In this document: one piece after another, positions 32,055-40,917 of the stretch
How the letters are laid out: every line of letters begins with the position of its first letter
Position numbering within the stretch: the stretch's first letter is position 1
From: Paraburkholderia fungorum
Lineage (GTDB): Bacteria; Pseudomonadota; Gammaproteobacteria; Burkholderiales; Burkholderiaceae
NCBI RefSeq assembly: GCF_900099835.1
Contig: NZ_FNKP01000001.1
Location: forward strand, 1,984,001 to 2,048,000
Length of the DNA stretch: 64,000 bases
Direction: 5' to 3'
Position numbers and translations under genes: made by a program
The notes under the pieces: generated by a model
What the model was told of the DNA's origin: nothing
Seen by the model: the letters and a program-made list of their open reading frames with translations, nothing else
Databases searched by the model: none

Positions 32055-33233
32055 ATGACTGATGCCGTAATCGTATCGACCGCCCGGACGGGACTCGCCA
32101 AATCATGGCGCGGCGGTTTCAACATGACGCACGGCGCGACACTCGGCGGCCACGTGACGCAGGCCGCCGTCGAGCGCGCGAAGATCGACCCGGCTCGCGT
32201 CGAAGACGTGATCATGGGTTGCGCGAATCCGGAAGGCGCGACAGGCATGAACATCGCACGGCAAATCGCGCTGCGCGCAGGCTTGCCGGTCAGCGTGCCG
32301 GGCATGACGGTGAACCGCTTCTGTTCATCGGGCTTGCAGACTATCGCGCTCGCCGCACAACGCGTGATCGCCGGTGAAGGCGACGTGTTCGTCGCGGGCG
32401 GCGTGGAGTCGATCTCGTGCGTGCAGAACGAAATGAATCGCCACATGATGACCGAAGGCTGGCTGAGCCAGAACAAGCCGGAAATCTACTGGTCGATGTT
32501 GCAGACCGCCGAAAACGTCGCGAAGCGTTATTCGATCTCGAAGGAGCGTCAGGACGAATACGGCGCACGCTCGCAGCAGCGCGCGGCCGCCGCGCTCGAA
32601 GCCGGCAGGTTCAAGGACGAAATCGTTCCGCTGACGGTGCTGGCAGGTGTCGCCGACAAAGCGACCGGCCGTCTGTTCACGAAGGAAGTGACGGTCAGCG
32701 GCGACGAAGGCATTCGCGCCGACACGACGCTCGAAGGCGTATCGAAGATCCGTACGGCGATGCCCGGCGGCGTGATCACCGCGGGCAATGCGAGCCAGTT
32801 TTCGGATGGCGCGTCGGCATGCGTCGTGATGAACGCGAAGGTCGCCGAGCAGGAAGGACTGCAACCGCTCGGCATTTTTCGCGGCTTCGCGGTGGCTGGT
32901 TGCGAGCCGGACGAAATGGGCATCGGCCCAGTGTTCGCGGTGCCGAAGCTGCTGAAGCAGGCGGGTCTGAAGGTCGAAGACATCGACCTGTGGGAACTGA
33001 ACGAAGCGTTTGCCGTGCAGGTGCTGTATTGCGCTGACAAGCTCGGCATTCCGCACGACCGGCTCAACGTGAACGGTGGCGCGATTGCGGTTGGTCATCC
33101 GTATGGCGTGTCGGGTGCGCGGTTGACGGGCCATGCGCTGATCGAAGGAAAACGTCGCGGCGCAAAGCTGGTGGTCGTGACGATGTGTATCGGCGGCGGC
33201 CAGGGCGCGGCGGGCCTGTTCGAAGTAGTGTGA
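32055..33233 (+). CDS. Acetyl-CoA C-acyltransferase (thiolase)
   Basis: A 392-residue thiolase. The acyl-carrying nucleophile is Cys90 in [11 protein letters not shown]. The catalytic His348 is in [12 protein letters not shown], and the proton-shuttling Cys378 is in [11 protein letters not shown]. The C-terminal NEAFAVQVL is conserved. It cleaves 3-ketoacyl-CoA as the last step of beta-oxidation, or condenses acetyl-CoA. The start at 32055 is fixed by a strong AAAGGAG site 6 nt upstream. Its position after the hydratase/dehydrogenase gene favours the degradative role. The leader consists mostly of the 45-bp repeats, each able to form a small GCGC hairpin. Confidence 0.95.
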   Translation: MTDAVIVSTARTGLAKSWRGGFNMTHGATLGGHVTQAAVERAKIDPARVEDVIMGCANPEGATGMNIARQIALRAGLPVSVPGMTVNRFCSSGLQTIALAAQRVIAGEGDVFVAGGVESISCVQNEMNRHMMTEGWLSQNKPEIYWSMLQTAENVAKRYSISKERQDEYGARSQQRAAAALEAGRFKDEIVPLTVLAGVADKATGRLFTKEVTVSGDEGIRADTTLEGVSKIRTAMPGGVITAGNASQFSDGASACVVMNAKVAEQEGLQPLGIFRGFAVAGCEPDEMGIGPVFAVPKLLKQAGLKVEDIDLWELNEAFAVQVLYCADKLGIPHDRLNVNGGAIAVGHPYGVSGARLTGHALIEGKRRGAKLVVVTMCIGGGQGAAGLFEVV

Positions 33234-33326
33234 ACGGGCGCGTTCGGCGGTGAAGTGCGAAAGGCGGGTGCCACTGGTTCAAGCTGATAACACTGAACTG
33301 GCAGCGCCCGTTTTTACCCGCGCGCG

Positions 33327-33839
33327 TTACTGCAAGCCCATGTCCGCCATCGGCAGCTTCAAGCTTCCCTGATCGACGAATCGCGTGGTGCCGGTCAGGC
33401 CGCTCGCGAGCTTGCCGCGTAGCGTGTACGGGACTTGCCCCGACTGCATCGCGCCGGGCAGCGCGAGCGCCTGGCGAACCACGGTGAACGCAGGCACGGT
33501 CAGCGGCACGCTCACCACTGTTTCGCCGAAGCGCGGCACCGTGCCGCTCTGGTCGCTGACGCCGCTAGCGAACGGCTTGCCGTTCAGATCGAGATCGACC
33601 GAGATGCCGTTGAAACTGATCGTGGAGTCGTTCGGATTCTGCACGCGCAGTTTGATGTTGAAGCGCATCTCGAGTCCCTGGTTGTCGATCGGCTCGATGC
33701 CGGCCACATTGACACGCAACGGGTCGGCGCCGAACAGCCCGGCGCAACCGTTGAGCGTCAGCGTGACGACCGCGCCGATCGCAACCAGGCGGGCAACGCG
33801 GGAGAAGGGTCCGGACAGCAGCGTGCGAACGAAGGACAT
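33327..33839 (-). CDS. LEA14-like WHy-domain lipoprotein
   Basis: A 170-residue predicted lipoprotein. The hydrophobic signal ends at LTLNGC, giving Cys32 as the lipidation site. The mature part looks like an LEA type 2 / WHy beta-sandwich: MRFNIKLRVQNPNDSTISFNGISVDLDLNGKPFASGVSD carries the family's N-P-N pattern. It then has PRFGETVVSVPLTV and a final YTLRGKLASGLTGTTRFVDQG. These proteins are linked to desiccation or stress tolerance, with little biochemical evidence in bacteria. I start at 33839. It is convergent with the thiolase gene and 69 bp downstream of the DUF2917 gene on the same strand. Confidence 0.85.
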   Translation of the reverse strand: MSFVRTLLSGPFSRVARLVAIGAVVTLTLNGCAGLFGADPLRVNVAGIEPIDNQGLEMRFNIKLRVQNPNDSTISFNGISVDLDLNGKPFASGVSDQSGTVPRFGETVVSVPLTVPAFTVVRQALALPGAMQSGQVPYTLRGKLASGLTGTTRFVDQGSLKLPMADMGLQ

Positions 33840-33908
33840 GACCGGCACCTCGATGGAAGCGGGTTGGTCATGCATTGTAGCCGGGGGCAAAGTGCGACCG
33901 GAGACCGT

Positions 33909-34322
33909 TCAGGCGATACGCCGCAAGCGCGCGTTGACGATACTGCCCAGATGGCGAACGGCTCGATGGAAAACACGGCGGATCGAGTTTTCCGAGCCAG
34001 AAGCCTGCACGACGAAGGTCGCGCTACGGGCATCGGCAGCGTGAATCGAAACGACACCGCGTTGCGGCGTCACGAACCGTTCGCCTTCGCGCAAGGTGAC
34101 CGATGTGGGCTGGACCGTATCACCGAGCCATGCGAGCGAATGATCGCGGAAGCCAAGTTGCAGATCACCTTCCACGGCCACGATCGACGTACCGGCCTGC
34201 AGGTCGTGCACGCCGATCTGACCGGCGGCGAGATGAGACAGAGCAGGGGCGGCATCGTCGAAAAGCCGGCCGCTGCTGGATTGAAGTACTGGCATGACTG
34301 GCTTCCTGTAAACCGTTTTCAT
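33909..34322 (-). CDS. DUF2917-type small protein
   Basis: A 137-residue protein of unknown function with a cupin-like beta-rich pattern: HDLQAGTSIVAVEGDLQLGFRDHSLAWLGD, then TVQPTSVTLREGERFVTPQRGVVSIHAAD and a basic C-terminal helix (IRRVFHRAVRHLGSIVNARLRRIA). This resembles DUF2917 proteins, which are common beside MocR-type regulators in burkholderias (recalled, not checked). The start may be at 34322 (MKTVYRK) or 34295 (MPVLQSS). It is divergent from the MocR regulator, with operator-like repeats between them, so it is probably a target of that regulator. Confidence 0.7.
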   Translation of the reverse strand: MKTVYRKPVMPVLQSSSGRLFDDAAPALSHLAAGQIGVHDLQAGTSIVAVEGDLQLGFRDHSLAWLGDTVQPTSVTLREGERFVTPQRGVVSIHAADARSATFVVQASGSENSIRRVFHRAVRHLGSIVNARLRRIA

Positions 34323-34379
34323 GTCACCCAGCTTATTGAGTCCGTTCGCATGAAAACAGCCACAGCTTTCGACAATCTG

Positions 34380-34439
34380 AACCGGTACAGGATCGTGATT
34401 TATCGCGCTGTATCGGTTGGAATCAGGCCGATCTGTATC
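34380..34439. promoter_or_regulatory. Probable MocR operator sites in the divergent region
   Basis: AACCGGTACAG at 34380-34390 and CTGTATCGGTT at 34408-34418 form an inverted repeat with 10 of 11 matching positions. A third half-site CTGTATC follows at 34433-34439. Read in one orientation the half-sites are CTGTACC and CTGTATC, similar to operator half-sites reported for MocR/PdxR regulators. They lie between the starts of the DUF2917 gene (34322) and the MocR gene (34475). Confidence 0.6.
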
Positions 34440-34474
34440 TGTCGCGGCGTGCAAACTGTCCGCACCATCGGTTC

Positions 34475-35977
34475 ATGACCCAAGCCAACTTCAATCACAC
34501 CAATCCGGCCGGAACCCGTCCAGCGGATACCGACCCGCTCTATCGGCAACTCGCCGACCAGTACCGGCGTGCCATCGGCAGCGGCGTGCTGCGTCCGGGC
34601 GACCGTATGCCGTCGATGCGCGCGTTCATGCAGCGCCACGGTGTGAGTCTCGCGACGGCAACCGAGAGTTATCGCGTGCTCGAGCGGGCGGCGTTGATCG
34701 ACGCACGGCCGCGCGCCGGCTATTTCGTGCGCGCGCAGCACACGGCGGCGTTGCCCGCCGCGTCCGAACCCGACCTCGCGAACTTGCCGCGCGCCGCTCA
34801 ATTCGTCGGCATTCACTCGACGATTTCGTCGATCGTGTCGACTTTCCAGCGCTATCCAGATGCGTTGAATCTTGGCGGCGCAACCGCATCGCCGGATCTT
34901 TTCCCCACCGACGCATTGCAGAAGGCTGCACTGCGCGCATTGCGCAGCAAGCCGACGTTGCTGACCGCCGCCGGCCCCGATCAGGGCGATCCGGGCTTGC
35001 GGGCAATCATCGCGCGCCGGGCGCTTGCGGCGGGCATCCAGATCGGTCCCGACGACATCATCATGACGCACGGCGGCATCGAGGCCGTGAACCTCGCGTT
35101 GCGCGCGGTCACGCAGCCGGGCGACACCGTCGCGGTCGAGTCGCCGTGTTTCTTCGGCTTGTTGCAGGCGCTCGAAAGCCTCGGCCTGCGTGCGCTCGAA
35201 ATTCCTGTCAGTCCGACCACCGGCCTTTCCGTCGAAGCATTGGCGTTCGCGCTGCAAACCCATCCCGACATTAAAGCCGTGGTGGTCGTGCCGAATCTGC
35301 AAAATCCGCTCGGCAGCGTGATGCCCGACGCGCACAAGGCGAGCCTCGTCGAACTGTGCTCGCGGGCCGGCGTTGCGCTGATCGAGGACGACCCGTATCG
35401 CGAACTGGTCGATGCCGCGCAGCCGCCGAAGTCGCTGAAAGCGTGGGACACGGATGGCACCGTGATTCATTGCACATCGTTCAACAAGTCGCTCGCGCCA
35501 GGGATGCGGGTCGGCTGGCTGAACGGCGGGCGCTGGCATCCGCGAATCGGCATGCTGAAGTTCGCGCAGTCGCGGCATAACGAGCAGTTGTCGCAAGTGG
35601 TGCTGGCCGGGTTTCTCGAAACGAACGCGTACGAGCGGCATCTGCGGCGTTTGCGGGAGAGCCTGCGGATTCAGCGTGAGCGCATGGCCGCAGCGGTGGC
35701 CGCGTCGTTCCCCGATGGCACGCGATTCACGCCGCCGCGCGGCGGGATGTTTTTCTGGATCGAATTGCCACGCAAGGTGTCGTCGGCGGCTTTTTTTGAG
35801 GCCGCTCTCGCTGACGACATTCGCGTGATGCCGGGCACCGTGTTTTCGAACAGCGGGCGCTTCGATCATTTCATCCGCCTGAGTTGTCCGAGCACCGATC
35901 TTGATCTCGCGGACGAAGCGATACGCCGGCTCGGGCGGCTCGCGGCGCGGATGCCGGAGCATGCGTCGGTGCCATAG
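34475..35977 (+). CDS. MocR-family regulator (GntR HTH fused to class I aminotransferase domain)
   Basis: A 500-residue chimeric regulator. The N-terminal GntR winged helix (DPLYRQLADQYRRAIGSGVLRPGDRMPSMR ... VSLATATESYRVLERAALI) is followed by a fold-type I PLP domain with DQGDPGLRAIIARR, VVPNLQNPLGSVM and VALIEDDPYREL. The PLP-binding lysine is Lys338 in TSFNKSLAPGMRVGW. Family members sense PLP, amino acids or GABA-like effectors, often activating the divergent gene. No pdxST or GABA genes are near; the only divergent target is the DUF2917 gene. Candidate operators lie in the shared upstream region. Confidence 0.94.
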   Translation: MTQANFNHTNPAGTRPADTDPLYRQLADQYRRAIGSGVLRPGDRMPSMRAFMQRHGVSLATATESYRVLERAALIDARPRAGYFVRAQHTAALPAASEPDLANLPRAAQFVGIHSTISSIVSTFQRYPDALNLGGATASPDLFPTDALQKAALRALRSKPTLLTAAGPDQGDPGLRAIIARRALAAGIQIGPDDIIMTHGGIEAVNLALRAVTQPGDTVAVESPCFFGLLQALESLGLRALEIPVSPTTGLSVEALAFALQTHPDIKAVVVVPNLQNPLGSVMPDAHKASLVELCSRAGVALIEDDPYRELVDAAQPPKSLKAWDTDGTVIHCTSFNKSLAPGMRVGWLNGGRWHPRIGMLKFAQSRHNEQLSQVVLAGFLETNAYERHLRRLRESLRIQRERMAAAVAASFPDGTRFTPPRGGMFFWIELPRKVSSAAFFEAALADDIRVMPGTVFSNSGRFDHFIRLSCPSTDLDLADEAIRRLGRLAARMPEHASVP

Positions 35978-36117
35978 CGGGTATCATTTCCTGCTGCGCG
36001 TGGGCGTCCGTGAATTCGAATCGACGTGATTCATCGGGTATGCGTCCAGGCAGTCTGAAGTTCAACGAATCCGTCGATGGCGCTTGCCGCCGTCGGCTCC
36101 GAAATCCGAATACCGCA

Positions 36118-36603
36118 ATGACCGATTCCTCTTCATCCACTCAATCCGGCAACGCAACGCTGCCCGAAAGCCCGTTCGTCGACCGGCTCGGCGCAAAACT
36201 GCTGTCGGCCGCCGACGGCGTCAGCGAAGTCGTGCTGCCGTTGCAGCCGGACCATATGAACACCTGGGACGTCGCGCACGGTGGCGTCACGATGACGCTC
36301 GCCGACGTTGCGCTCGCGATGGCCGCGCGCAGTCTGGCCGGCGACGGCGTGGGCGTCGTCACCGTCGAAATGAAGGTCAACTTCATGCAGCCGGGCCGTG
36401 GCGAATTGCGCGCAACCGGCCGCGTGCTGCACCGCTCGACCACGATGGCGTATTGCGAGGGCGAGATTCGCGACAGCGAAGGCCATTTCGTCGCCAAGGC
36501 GCTCGGCACCTTCAAATACATGCGACGCCTCGCCGTGGGCCGCGACGTGACGCAGCAGCGCCTGCGCAGCGACCCGTCGGCGAAACCCGGTCCTAGCGAC
36601 TGA
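36118..36603 (+). CDS. PaaI-family hotdog thioesterase
   Basis: A 161-residue hotdog-fold protein. The core contains NTWDVAHGGVTMTLADVALAMAARS, in which HGG and the following helix form the usual active-site region, and EMKVNFMQPGRGELRATGRVLHRS. Members hydrolyse acyl-CoA or aryl-CoA thioesters. I start at 36118 (MTDSSSSTQ); the longer in-frame start at 36010 adds Arg/Ser-rich sequence. It stands alone between the MocR gene and the CurA-like oxidoreductase, with the same direction throughout. The substrate is not predictable. Confidence 0.9.
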   Translation: MTDSSSSTQSGNATLPESPFVDRLGAKLLSAADGVSEVVLPLQPDHMNTWDVAHGGVTMTLADVALAMAARSLAGDGVGVVTVEMKVNFMQPGRGELRATGRVLHRSTTMAYCEGEIRDSEGHFVAKALGTFKYMRRLAVGRDVTQQRLRSDPSAKPGPSD

Positions 36604-36775
36604 TCGTGCCGGCCGTGTCGTTTCGATCGGCCGCACAACCGCGCGCGCGGGAAACGGCGCGCGGGCTTCGCAGAAGTTTCGCTGAGGTTTCACACAACCG
36701 CCGTTTAAATCATTCACTGGTCACCCGGCAGATCATCGCCAGCTTATTCACGCATAACTCAAGGAGACGCCCGTC

Positions 36776-37774
36776 ATGACCCAGATCAACCGTCAACTCG
36801 TGCTCGCTTCGCGTCCGCAAGGCGCGGTGACGCCCGACAATTTCCGTCTCGTCGAAACGCCGCTTGCACCGCTCGCCGATGGCGAGGTGCGTGTGCGCAA
36901 TCACTACCTGTCGCTCGATCCGTACATGCGCGGCCGCATGAGCGACGCCAAGTCGTACGCAGCGCCGCAAGCGCTCGACGAAGTGATGATCGGCGGCACG
37001 GTCGGCGAAGTGGTGGAGTCGAAGAATCCGAAGTTCGCGGTCGGCAACAAGGTCGTCGGCATGTTCGGCTGGCAGGAATTCGGCACCTCGAACGGCACCG
37101 GCATCCAGAAAGTGGACGACACGCATGTGCCGCTGTCCGCGTATCTCGGCCCGGTCGGCATGCCCGGCGTCACCGGCTGGTACGGGCTGAACCGGATCAT
37201 CGCGCCGAAAGCGGGCGAGACGGTCGTGGTCAGCGCGGCGAGCGGCGCGGTGGGCAGCGTGGTCGGCCAACTGGCGAAGCTGGCCGGCGCGCGCGCGGTC
37301 GGCATCGCGGGCGGCGCGGACAAATGCCGCTATGTGGTCGAGACGCTCGGCTTCGATGCGTGCGTCGATTACAAGGCCGGCAATCTGTACAAGGACCTGA
37401 AGGCCGCGACGCCGGACGGCGTGGACGGCTATTTCGAGAACGTCGGCGGTGAAGTGCTCGACGTGACGCTCGCGCGGATGAACGCGTTCGGCCGGATCGC
37501 GCTGTGCGGCTTCATCGCGGGCTATGATGGCGAGCCGATCCCGCTCAAGCATCCTTCGCTGATGCTCACGCAGCGGCTGCTGGTGCAAGGGTTCATCGTC
37601 AGCGAGCATATGGACGTGTGGCCGGAAGCGCTCAAGCAGCTCGGCACACTGGTCGCGCAGAAAAAGCTGCAATATCGCGAGACGATCGCCGAAGGGCTCG
37701 ACGCCGCGCCCGAGGCTTTCATGGGTCTGCTGAAGGGCAAGAATTTCGGCAAGCAACTGGTCAAGCTGATCTGA
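36776..37774 (+). CDS. NADP-dependent MDR oxidoreductase (CurA/prostaglandin-reductase-like)
   Basis: A 332-residue zinc-independent medium-chain reductase. It begins with NRQLVLASRPQGAVTPDNF and has LSLDPYMRGRMSD, the nucleotide-binding VVVSAASGAVGSVVGQLAK, then DGVDGYFENVGGEVLD and GRIALCGFIAGYDG, all typical of the CurA / leukotriene B4 12-hydroxydehydrogenase group. These reduce alpha,beta-unsaturated ketones and related double bonds with NADPH. The SDR gene follows 53 bp downstream, so the two may be co-transcribed. Confidence 0.92.
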   Translation: MTQINRQLVLASRPQGAVTPDNFRLVETPLAPLADGEVRVRNHYLSLDPYMRGRMSDAKSYAAPQALDEVMIGGTVGEVVESKNPKFAVGNKVVGMFGWQEFGTSNGTGIQKVDDTHVPLSAYLGPVGMPGVTGWYGLNRIIAPKAGETVVVSAASGAVGSVVGQLAKLAGARAVGIAGGADKCRYVVETLGFDACVDYKAGNLYKDLKAATPDGVDGYFENVGGEVLDVTLARMNAFGRIALCGFIAGYDGEPIPLKHPSLMLTQRLLVQGFIVSEHMDVWPEALKQLGTLVAQKKLQYRETIAEGLDAAPEAFMGLLKGKNFGKQLVKLI

Positions 37775-37827
37775 ACGATGTGAAGTCGCGGCGCGTCGAC
37801 CACGCGCCGCTCAACCCGGAGTCGGTT

Positions 37828-38751
37828 ATGTTCGAATTCGCAGACAAGGTGGCGGTGATCACCGGCGCGGCCAGTGGCTTTGGCCGGGCGTTCGCGCAGA
37901 AGGGGGCGGCGCTCGGCATGAAGCTCGTGCTGGCCGACGTGAACCCCGACGCGCTTGCGCAAACCGTCGATGCGTTGCGTTCGAACGGCGTCGAAGTGAT
38001 CGGCGTGCCCACCGACGTGTCGAATGCGGCCCAGGTCGAAGCGCTGGCGCAAGCGGCGCTCGACGCATTCGGCAAGGTGCATCTGCTGTTCAACAACGCG
38101 GGCGTGGGCGCGGGCGGCTTCCTCTGGGAAAGCTCCGCGAACGACTGGGCGTGGGTGTTCAACGTCAACGTGATGGGCGTCGCGCACGGCATCCGCGTGT
38201 TCACGCCGATCATGCTGGCGCAGAACGAACCGGCGCATATCGTCAATACGGCGTCGGTGGCGGGCTTGCTGTCGCCGCCTGCGATGGGGATTTACAACGC
38301 GTCGAAGCACGCGGTGGTGTCGCTGACGGAGACGCTGTATCACGATCTGCAACTCACCCAGGCGGGGCAAGTGTCGCAGGCGGCTCAGGGTGCTGCGGAT
38401 GCATCCGCCGTGGTTCCATTCGTCGGCTGCTCGCTGTTGTGCCCGGCGTTCGTGCCGACCGGTATCGCCGATGCGGAACGCTCGCGTCCCGAGCAATTGC
38501 GCAACGACAGCGGACCGACCCGTTCGCAGATCGCCGCCGACAAGCAACTGCAGCGCGCAGTGCGCTCGGGCAAGCTGACCGCCGACGATGTCGCCGACAT
38601 CACCTTCGAGGCCATCGCCGTGCGGCGGTTCTATATCGTCACGCATCCGGGCATCATGGCGACGGTGGAACTGCGTCACGAGGACATCGAACATTTGCGC
38701 AATCCGACCGATCCGATGTCGCTGAAACCGGAAGTGAAGAACGCTAACTGA
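37828..38751 (+). CDS. Short-chain dehydrogenase/reductase
   Basis: A 307-residue classical SDR. The cofactor motif is TGAASGFGRAFA near the N-terminus, the conserved NNAG is present (FNNAGVG), and the active-site Tyr156 and Lys160 lie in YNASK. The C-terminal part is longer than average, with PTDPMSLKPEVKNAN at the end. I start at 37828 (MFEFADKVAV). Substrates are not predictable; proximity to CurA-like, thioesterase and esterase genes suggests lipid-like or xenobiotic carbonyl metabolism, which is inference. Confidence 0.92.
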   Translation: MFEFADKVAVITGAASGFGRAFAQKGAALGMKLVLADVNPDALAQTVDALRSNGVEVIGVPTDVSNAAQVEALAQAALDAFGKVHLLFNNAGVGAGGFLWESSANDWAWVFNVNVMGVAHGIRVFTPIMLAQNEPAHIVNTASVAGLLSPPAMGIYNASKHAVVSLTETLYHDLQLTQAGQVSQAAQGAADASAVVPFVGCSLLCPAFVPTGIADAERSRPEQLRNDSGPTRSQIAADKQLQRAVRSGKLTADDVADITFEAIAVRRFYIVTHPGIMATVELRHEDIEHLRNPTDPMSLKPEVKNAN

Positions 38752-38885
38752 GCGCGCGGTAATCGCAGCGGTCTGGTGTTTGTCCAAACGCTTATCCGAA
38801 CGTTTATCCGATGGCCGGCGTGCGGTTCCTCGCGCCGGCTTTTTCAATTTGCGGCGCGTTTGCGCCATCGAACCCACATGCGCCC

Positions 38886-39845
38886 ATGCCGCTGAATCCG
38901 AAGATCGAGCAGGTGCTCGATATGATCGCGCGGGCCAGGCGCCCGCAGTATCACCAGATGTCCGCGCAGCAGGCGCGTGCGTCGTACGAAAAAAGCGCGC
39001 CGATTCTGGAAATCGCGAGCGCGCCGATGGTCACGCTCGACGATCTGCACATACCGGTCCGCGACGGCGCGGCGATTCGCGCGCGTTTGTATCAGGCGGT
39101 CGAACCGAGTTGGGCCGAACCTGCGCCCGCGCTGGTGTATTTCCATGGTGGCGGCTTCACGGTGGGCAGCGTCGATACCCACGACGCGCTATGCAGGATG
39201 TTCGCGCGCGACGGCCAATGCACGGTGTTATCGGTCGATTACCGGCTCGCGCCGGAGCACAAATTTCCCACCGCCGTCGACGATGCTTTCGATGCGCTGA
39301 TTTGGCTTCACGCGCATGCCGCCGAGTATGGCGTCGACGCGAACCGGTTGGCGATAGGCGGCGACAGCGCGGGTGGGACGCTGGCCACAATTTGCGCCGT
39401 GCTGGCCCGTGACGCCGGTATCCGGCTCGCACTGCAATTGCTGATTTATCCGGGTACGACGGGTTATCAAAACACCGTGTCGCACGCGCGGCTCGCCGAC
39501 GGTTTTCTGCTGACCGCCGACACGATTCAATGGTTCTTCGAGCAATACGTACGCGATAAAAGCGATCGTGACGACTGGCGTTTCGCGCCGCTCGACGGCC
39601 AGCGCGGGGCGCCCGATTTCCGCGGCGTCGCGCCGGCGTGGATCGCGACTGCCGAATACGATCCTCTGAGCGACGAAGGGCAGGCGTATGCGGAAAAGCT
39701 GCGCGCGGCGGGGAATCGGGTGACGCTGAAGTGCTATGCGGGCATGATCCACGAGTTCTTCAAGATGGGTGGATATGTGCCCGAGGTGGCCGCCGCTCAT
39801 GCAGATGCGGCTGCGGTGTTGCGCAGGGCGTTCGGTATCGGGTGA
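38886..39845 (+). CDS. Alpha/beta hydrolase, HSL-type esterase/lipase
   Basis: A 319-residue carboxylesterase of the hormone-sensitive-lipase group (family IV). The oxyanion-hole motif HGGG is at residues 87-90, the nucleophile Ser161 is in GDSAGG, and the C-terminal catalytic His is in GMIHEFFKMGG. The aspartate region is in TAEYDPLSDEGQAYAE. No signal peptide is seen, so it is probably cytoplasmic and acts on short-chain esters. I start at 38886 (MPLNPKIEQVLDMI). It is last of the plus-strand run and convergent with the NRDE gene. Confidence 0.93.
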   Translation: MPLNPKIEQVLDMIARARRPQYHQMSAQQARASYEKSAPILEIASAPMVTLDDLHIPVRDGAAIRARLYQAVEPSWAEPAPALVYFHGGGFTVGSVDTHDALCRMFARDGQCTVLSVDYRLAPEHKFPTAVDDAFDALIWLHAHAAEYGVDANRLAIGGDSAGGTLATICAVLARDAGIRLALQLLIYPGTTGYQNTVSHARLADGFLLTADTIQWFFEQYVRDKSDRDDWRFAPLDGQRGAPDFRGVAPAWIATAEYDPLSDEGQAYAEKLRAAGNRVTLKCYAGMIHEFFKMGGYVPEVAAAHADAAAVLRRAFGIG

Positions 39846-39944
39846 TGCAAGCGACGCCCGGCGGTGTTGCCCAGATCGACTAGCTCTGCGATGCCCAGTG
39901 TGTGCTCCGTGAGCCGCGCGCGTGAGCCCAGACAAAGACTGCCC

Positions 39945-40790
39945 TCACACCATCTCACGCTCGATATTGAATGCAAAGCTGCGTTCAAAGTCTCCGGGCC
40001 GCGCGATCCGGTGCGAGCCGTTATCGTCGCTGCGCTCGGCGACGGCCACGCTGACCACTTCGCCATGCGCGCTCACCCTCAACGCCGTCGTGCCACGCGT
40101 GCCGTATTCAGGCGTTTCGATAAACGCCGCCGACAACGCCCGCTCCCGTTCAAGCGGAATACCGGTGGACGGCAGTTCGTCATCGCGGGCAAGACGCGGG
40201 TCGCGCATCAGATCGATCAGACGTTCGAGCGTCGGCATGGCGTCGCGTGAGAGCAGGGTGCCGAGTTCGGTGCGCTTTTTGACCAGCTTCGGCCACGCAG
40301 TATCGAGTACCGCGTTCGAAATGCCGTGCGTACCCGGCGTCAGCAGAGCAGGCGCTGCGTCGGAGCGGTTGCAGTACCACGCGAGTTCGCGGCGCGTCCA
40401 GTCGCCGACCAGAAGATTGAAGCCGTTGTAGATGTCGCCGGTTTGCGCAACCTGTTGCAGATACGCGAGCGGGTTGTCGTGAGCGACGCCGTTCGCATCG
40501 CGCGCCGAGCCGCTCAGCCAGTCGCTCACCAGCGTGCCGCGCGTCGGCGCGTCGGCGCGCATTTCGTGCGGCGCCCGGTAGTTGGTCAGCGCGGCAAACC
40601 GGCCATCACGCGACATGCCGAGCCACGTGCCGCCGCCCACCAGATCGCGGCCCGCCAGCACGCCCGGCGCGTCCTGCCACCAGCTGATCGGATCGGCTGT
40701 GCGTCGAAAGAATTCGTCGCGATTTGCGGCGAGCGTGAAGAGCGGGCCGTCGACCGCGTTGGGTCGCCAGTCGAAAACGATCAGGCACAT
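39945..40790 (-). CDS. NRDE/TANGO2-family protein
   Basis: A 281-residue protein with the defining NRDE motif at residues 23-26 (LAANRDEFF) and the conserved N-terminal MCLIVF, whose Cys2 would be a terminal nucleophile after Met removal in an Ntn-like fold. SRDGRFAALTNYR and YNGFNLLVGDW are also typical. Biochemistry of bacterial members is not settled; the eukaryotic relative TANGO2 is linked to haem and lipid handling. I start at 40790, which puts Cys at position 2. It lies downstream of ygfZ on the same strand, separated by a terminator. Confidence 0.92.
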   Translation of the reverse strand: MCLIVFDWRPNAVDGPLFTLAANRDEFFRRTADPISWWQDAPGVLAGRDLVGGGTWLGMSRDGRFAALTNYRAPHEMRADAPTRGTLVSDWLSGSARDANGVAHDNPLAYLQQVAQTGDIYNGFNLLVGDWTRRELAWYCNRSDAAPALLTPGTHGISNAVLDTAWPKLVKKRTELGTLLSRDAMPTLERLIDLMRDPRLARDDELPSTGIPLERERALSAAFIETPEYGTRGTTALRVSAHGEVVSVAVAERSDDNGSHRIARPGDFERSFAFNIEREMV

Positions 40791-40873
40791 CGGGGACGAT
40801 CTCCCGCTTGAAGTGAAGGGTGTGGTGAAGGCGCGTGGGTGTCGACGCGTCGACCCGACCAGCACGGACCAGT

Positions 40874-40904
40874 AAAAAGCGGCGCCAGATTGCGCCGCTT
40901 TTTA
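40874..40904 (-). terminator. Rho-independent terminator of ygfZ
   Basis: AAAAAGCGGCGC (40874-40885) pairs with GCGCCGCTTTTT (40892-40903). It starts 14 bp beyond the ygfZ stop and separates it from the NRDE gene. Confidence 0.85.
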
Positions 40905-40917
40905 CCATGCACGGGTA

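Noticed and set aside
31913..32476. Minus-strand frame of 187 codons running through the 45-bp repeats and antisense to the thiolase
   Set aside because: It is the mirror of a strongly supported gene; its length comes from GC-rich codon structure, not selection.
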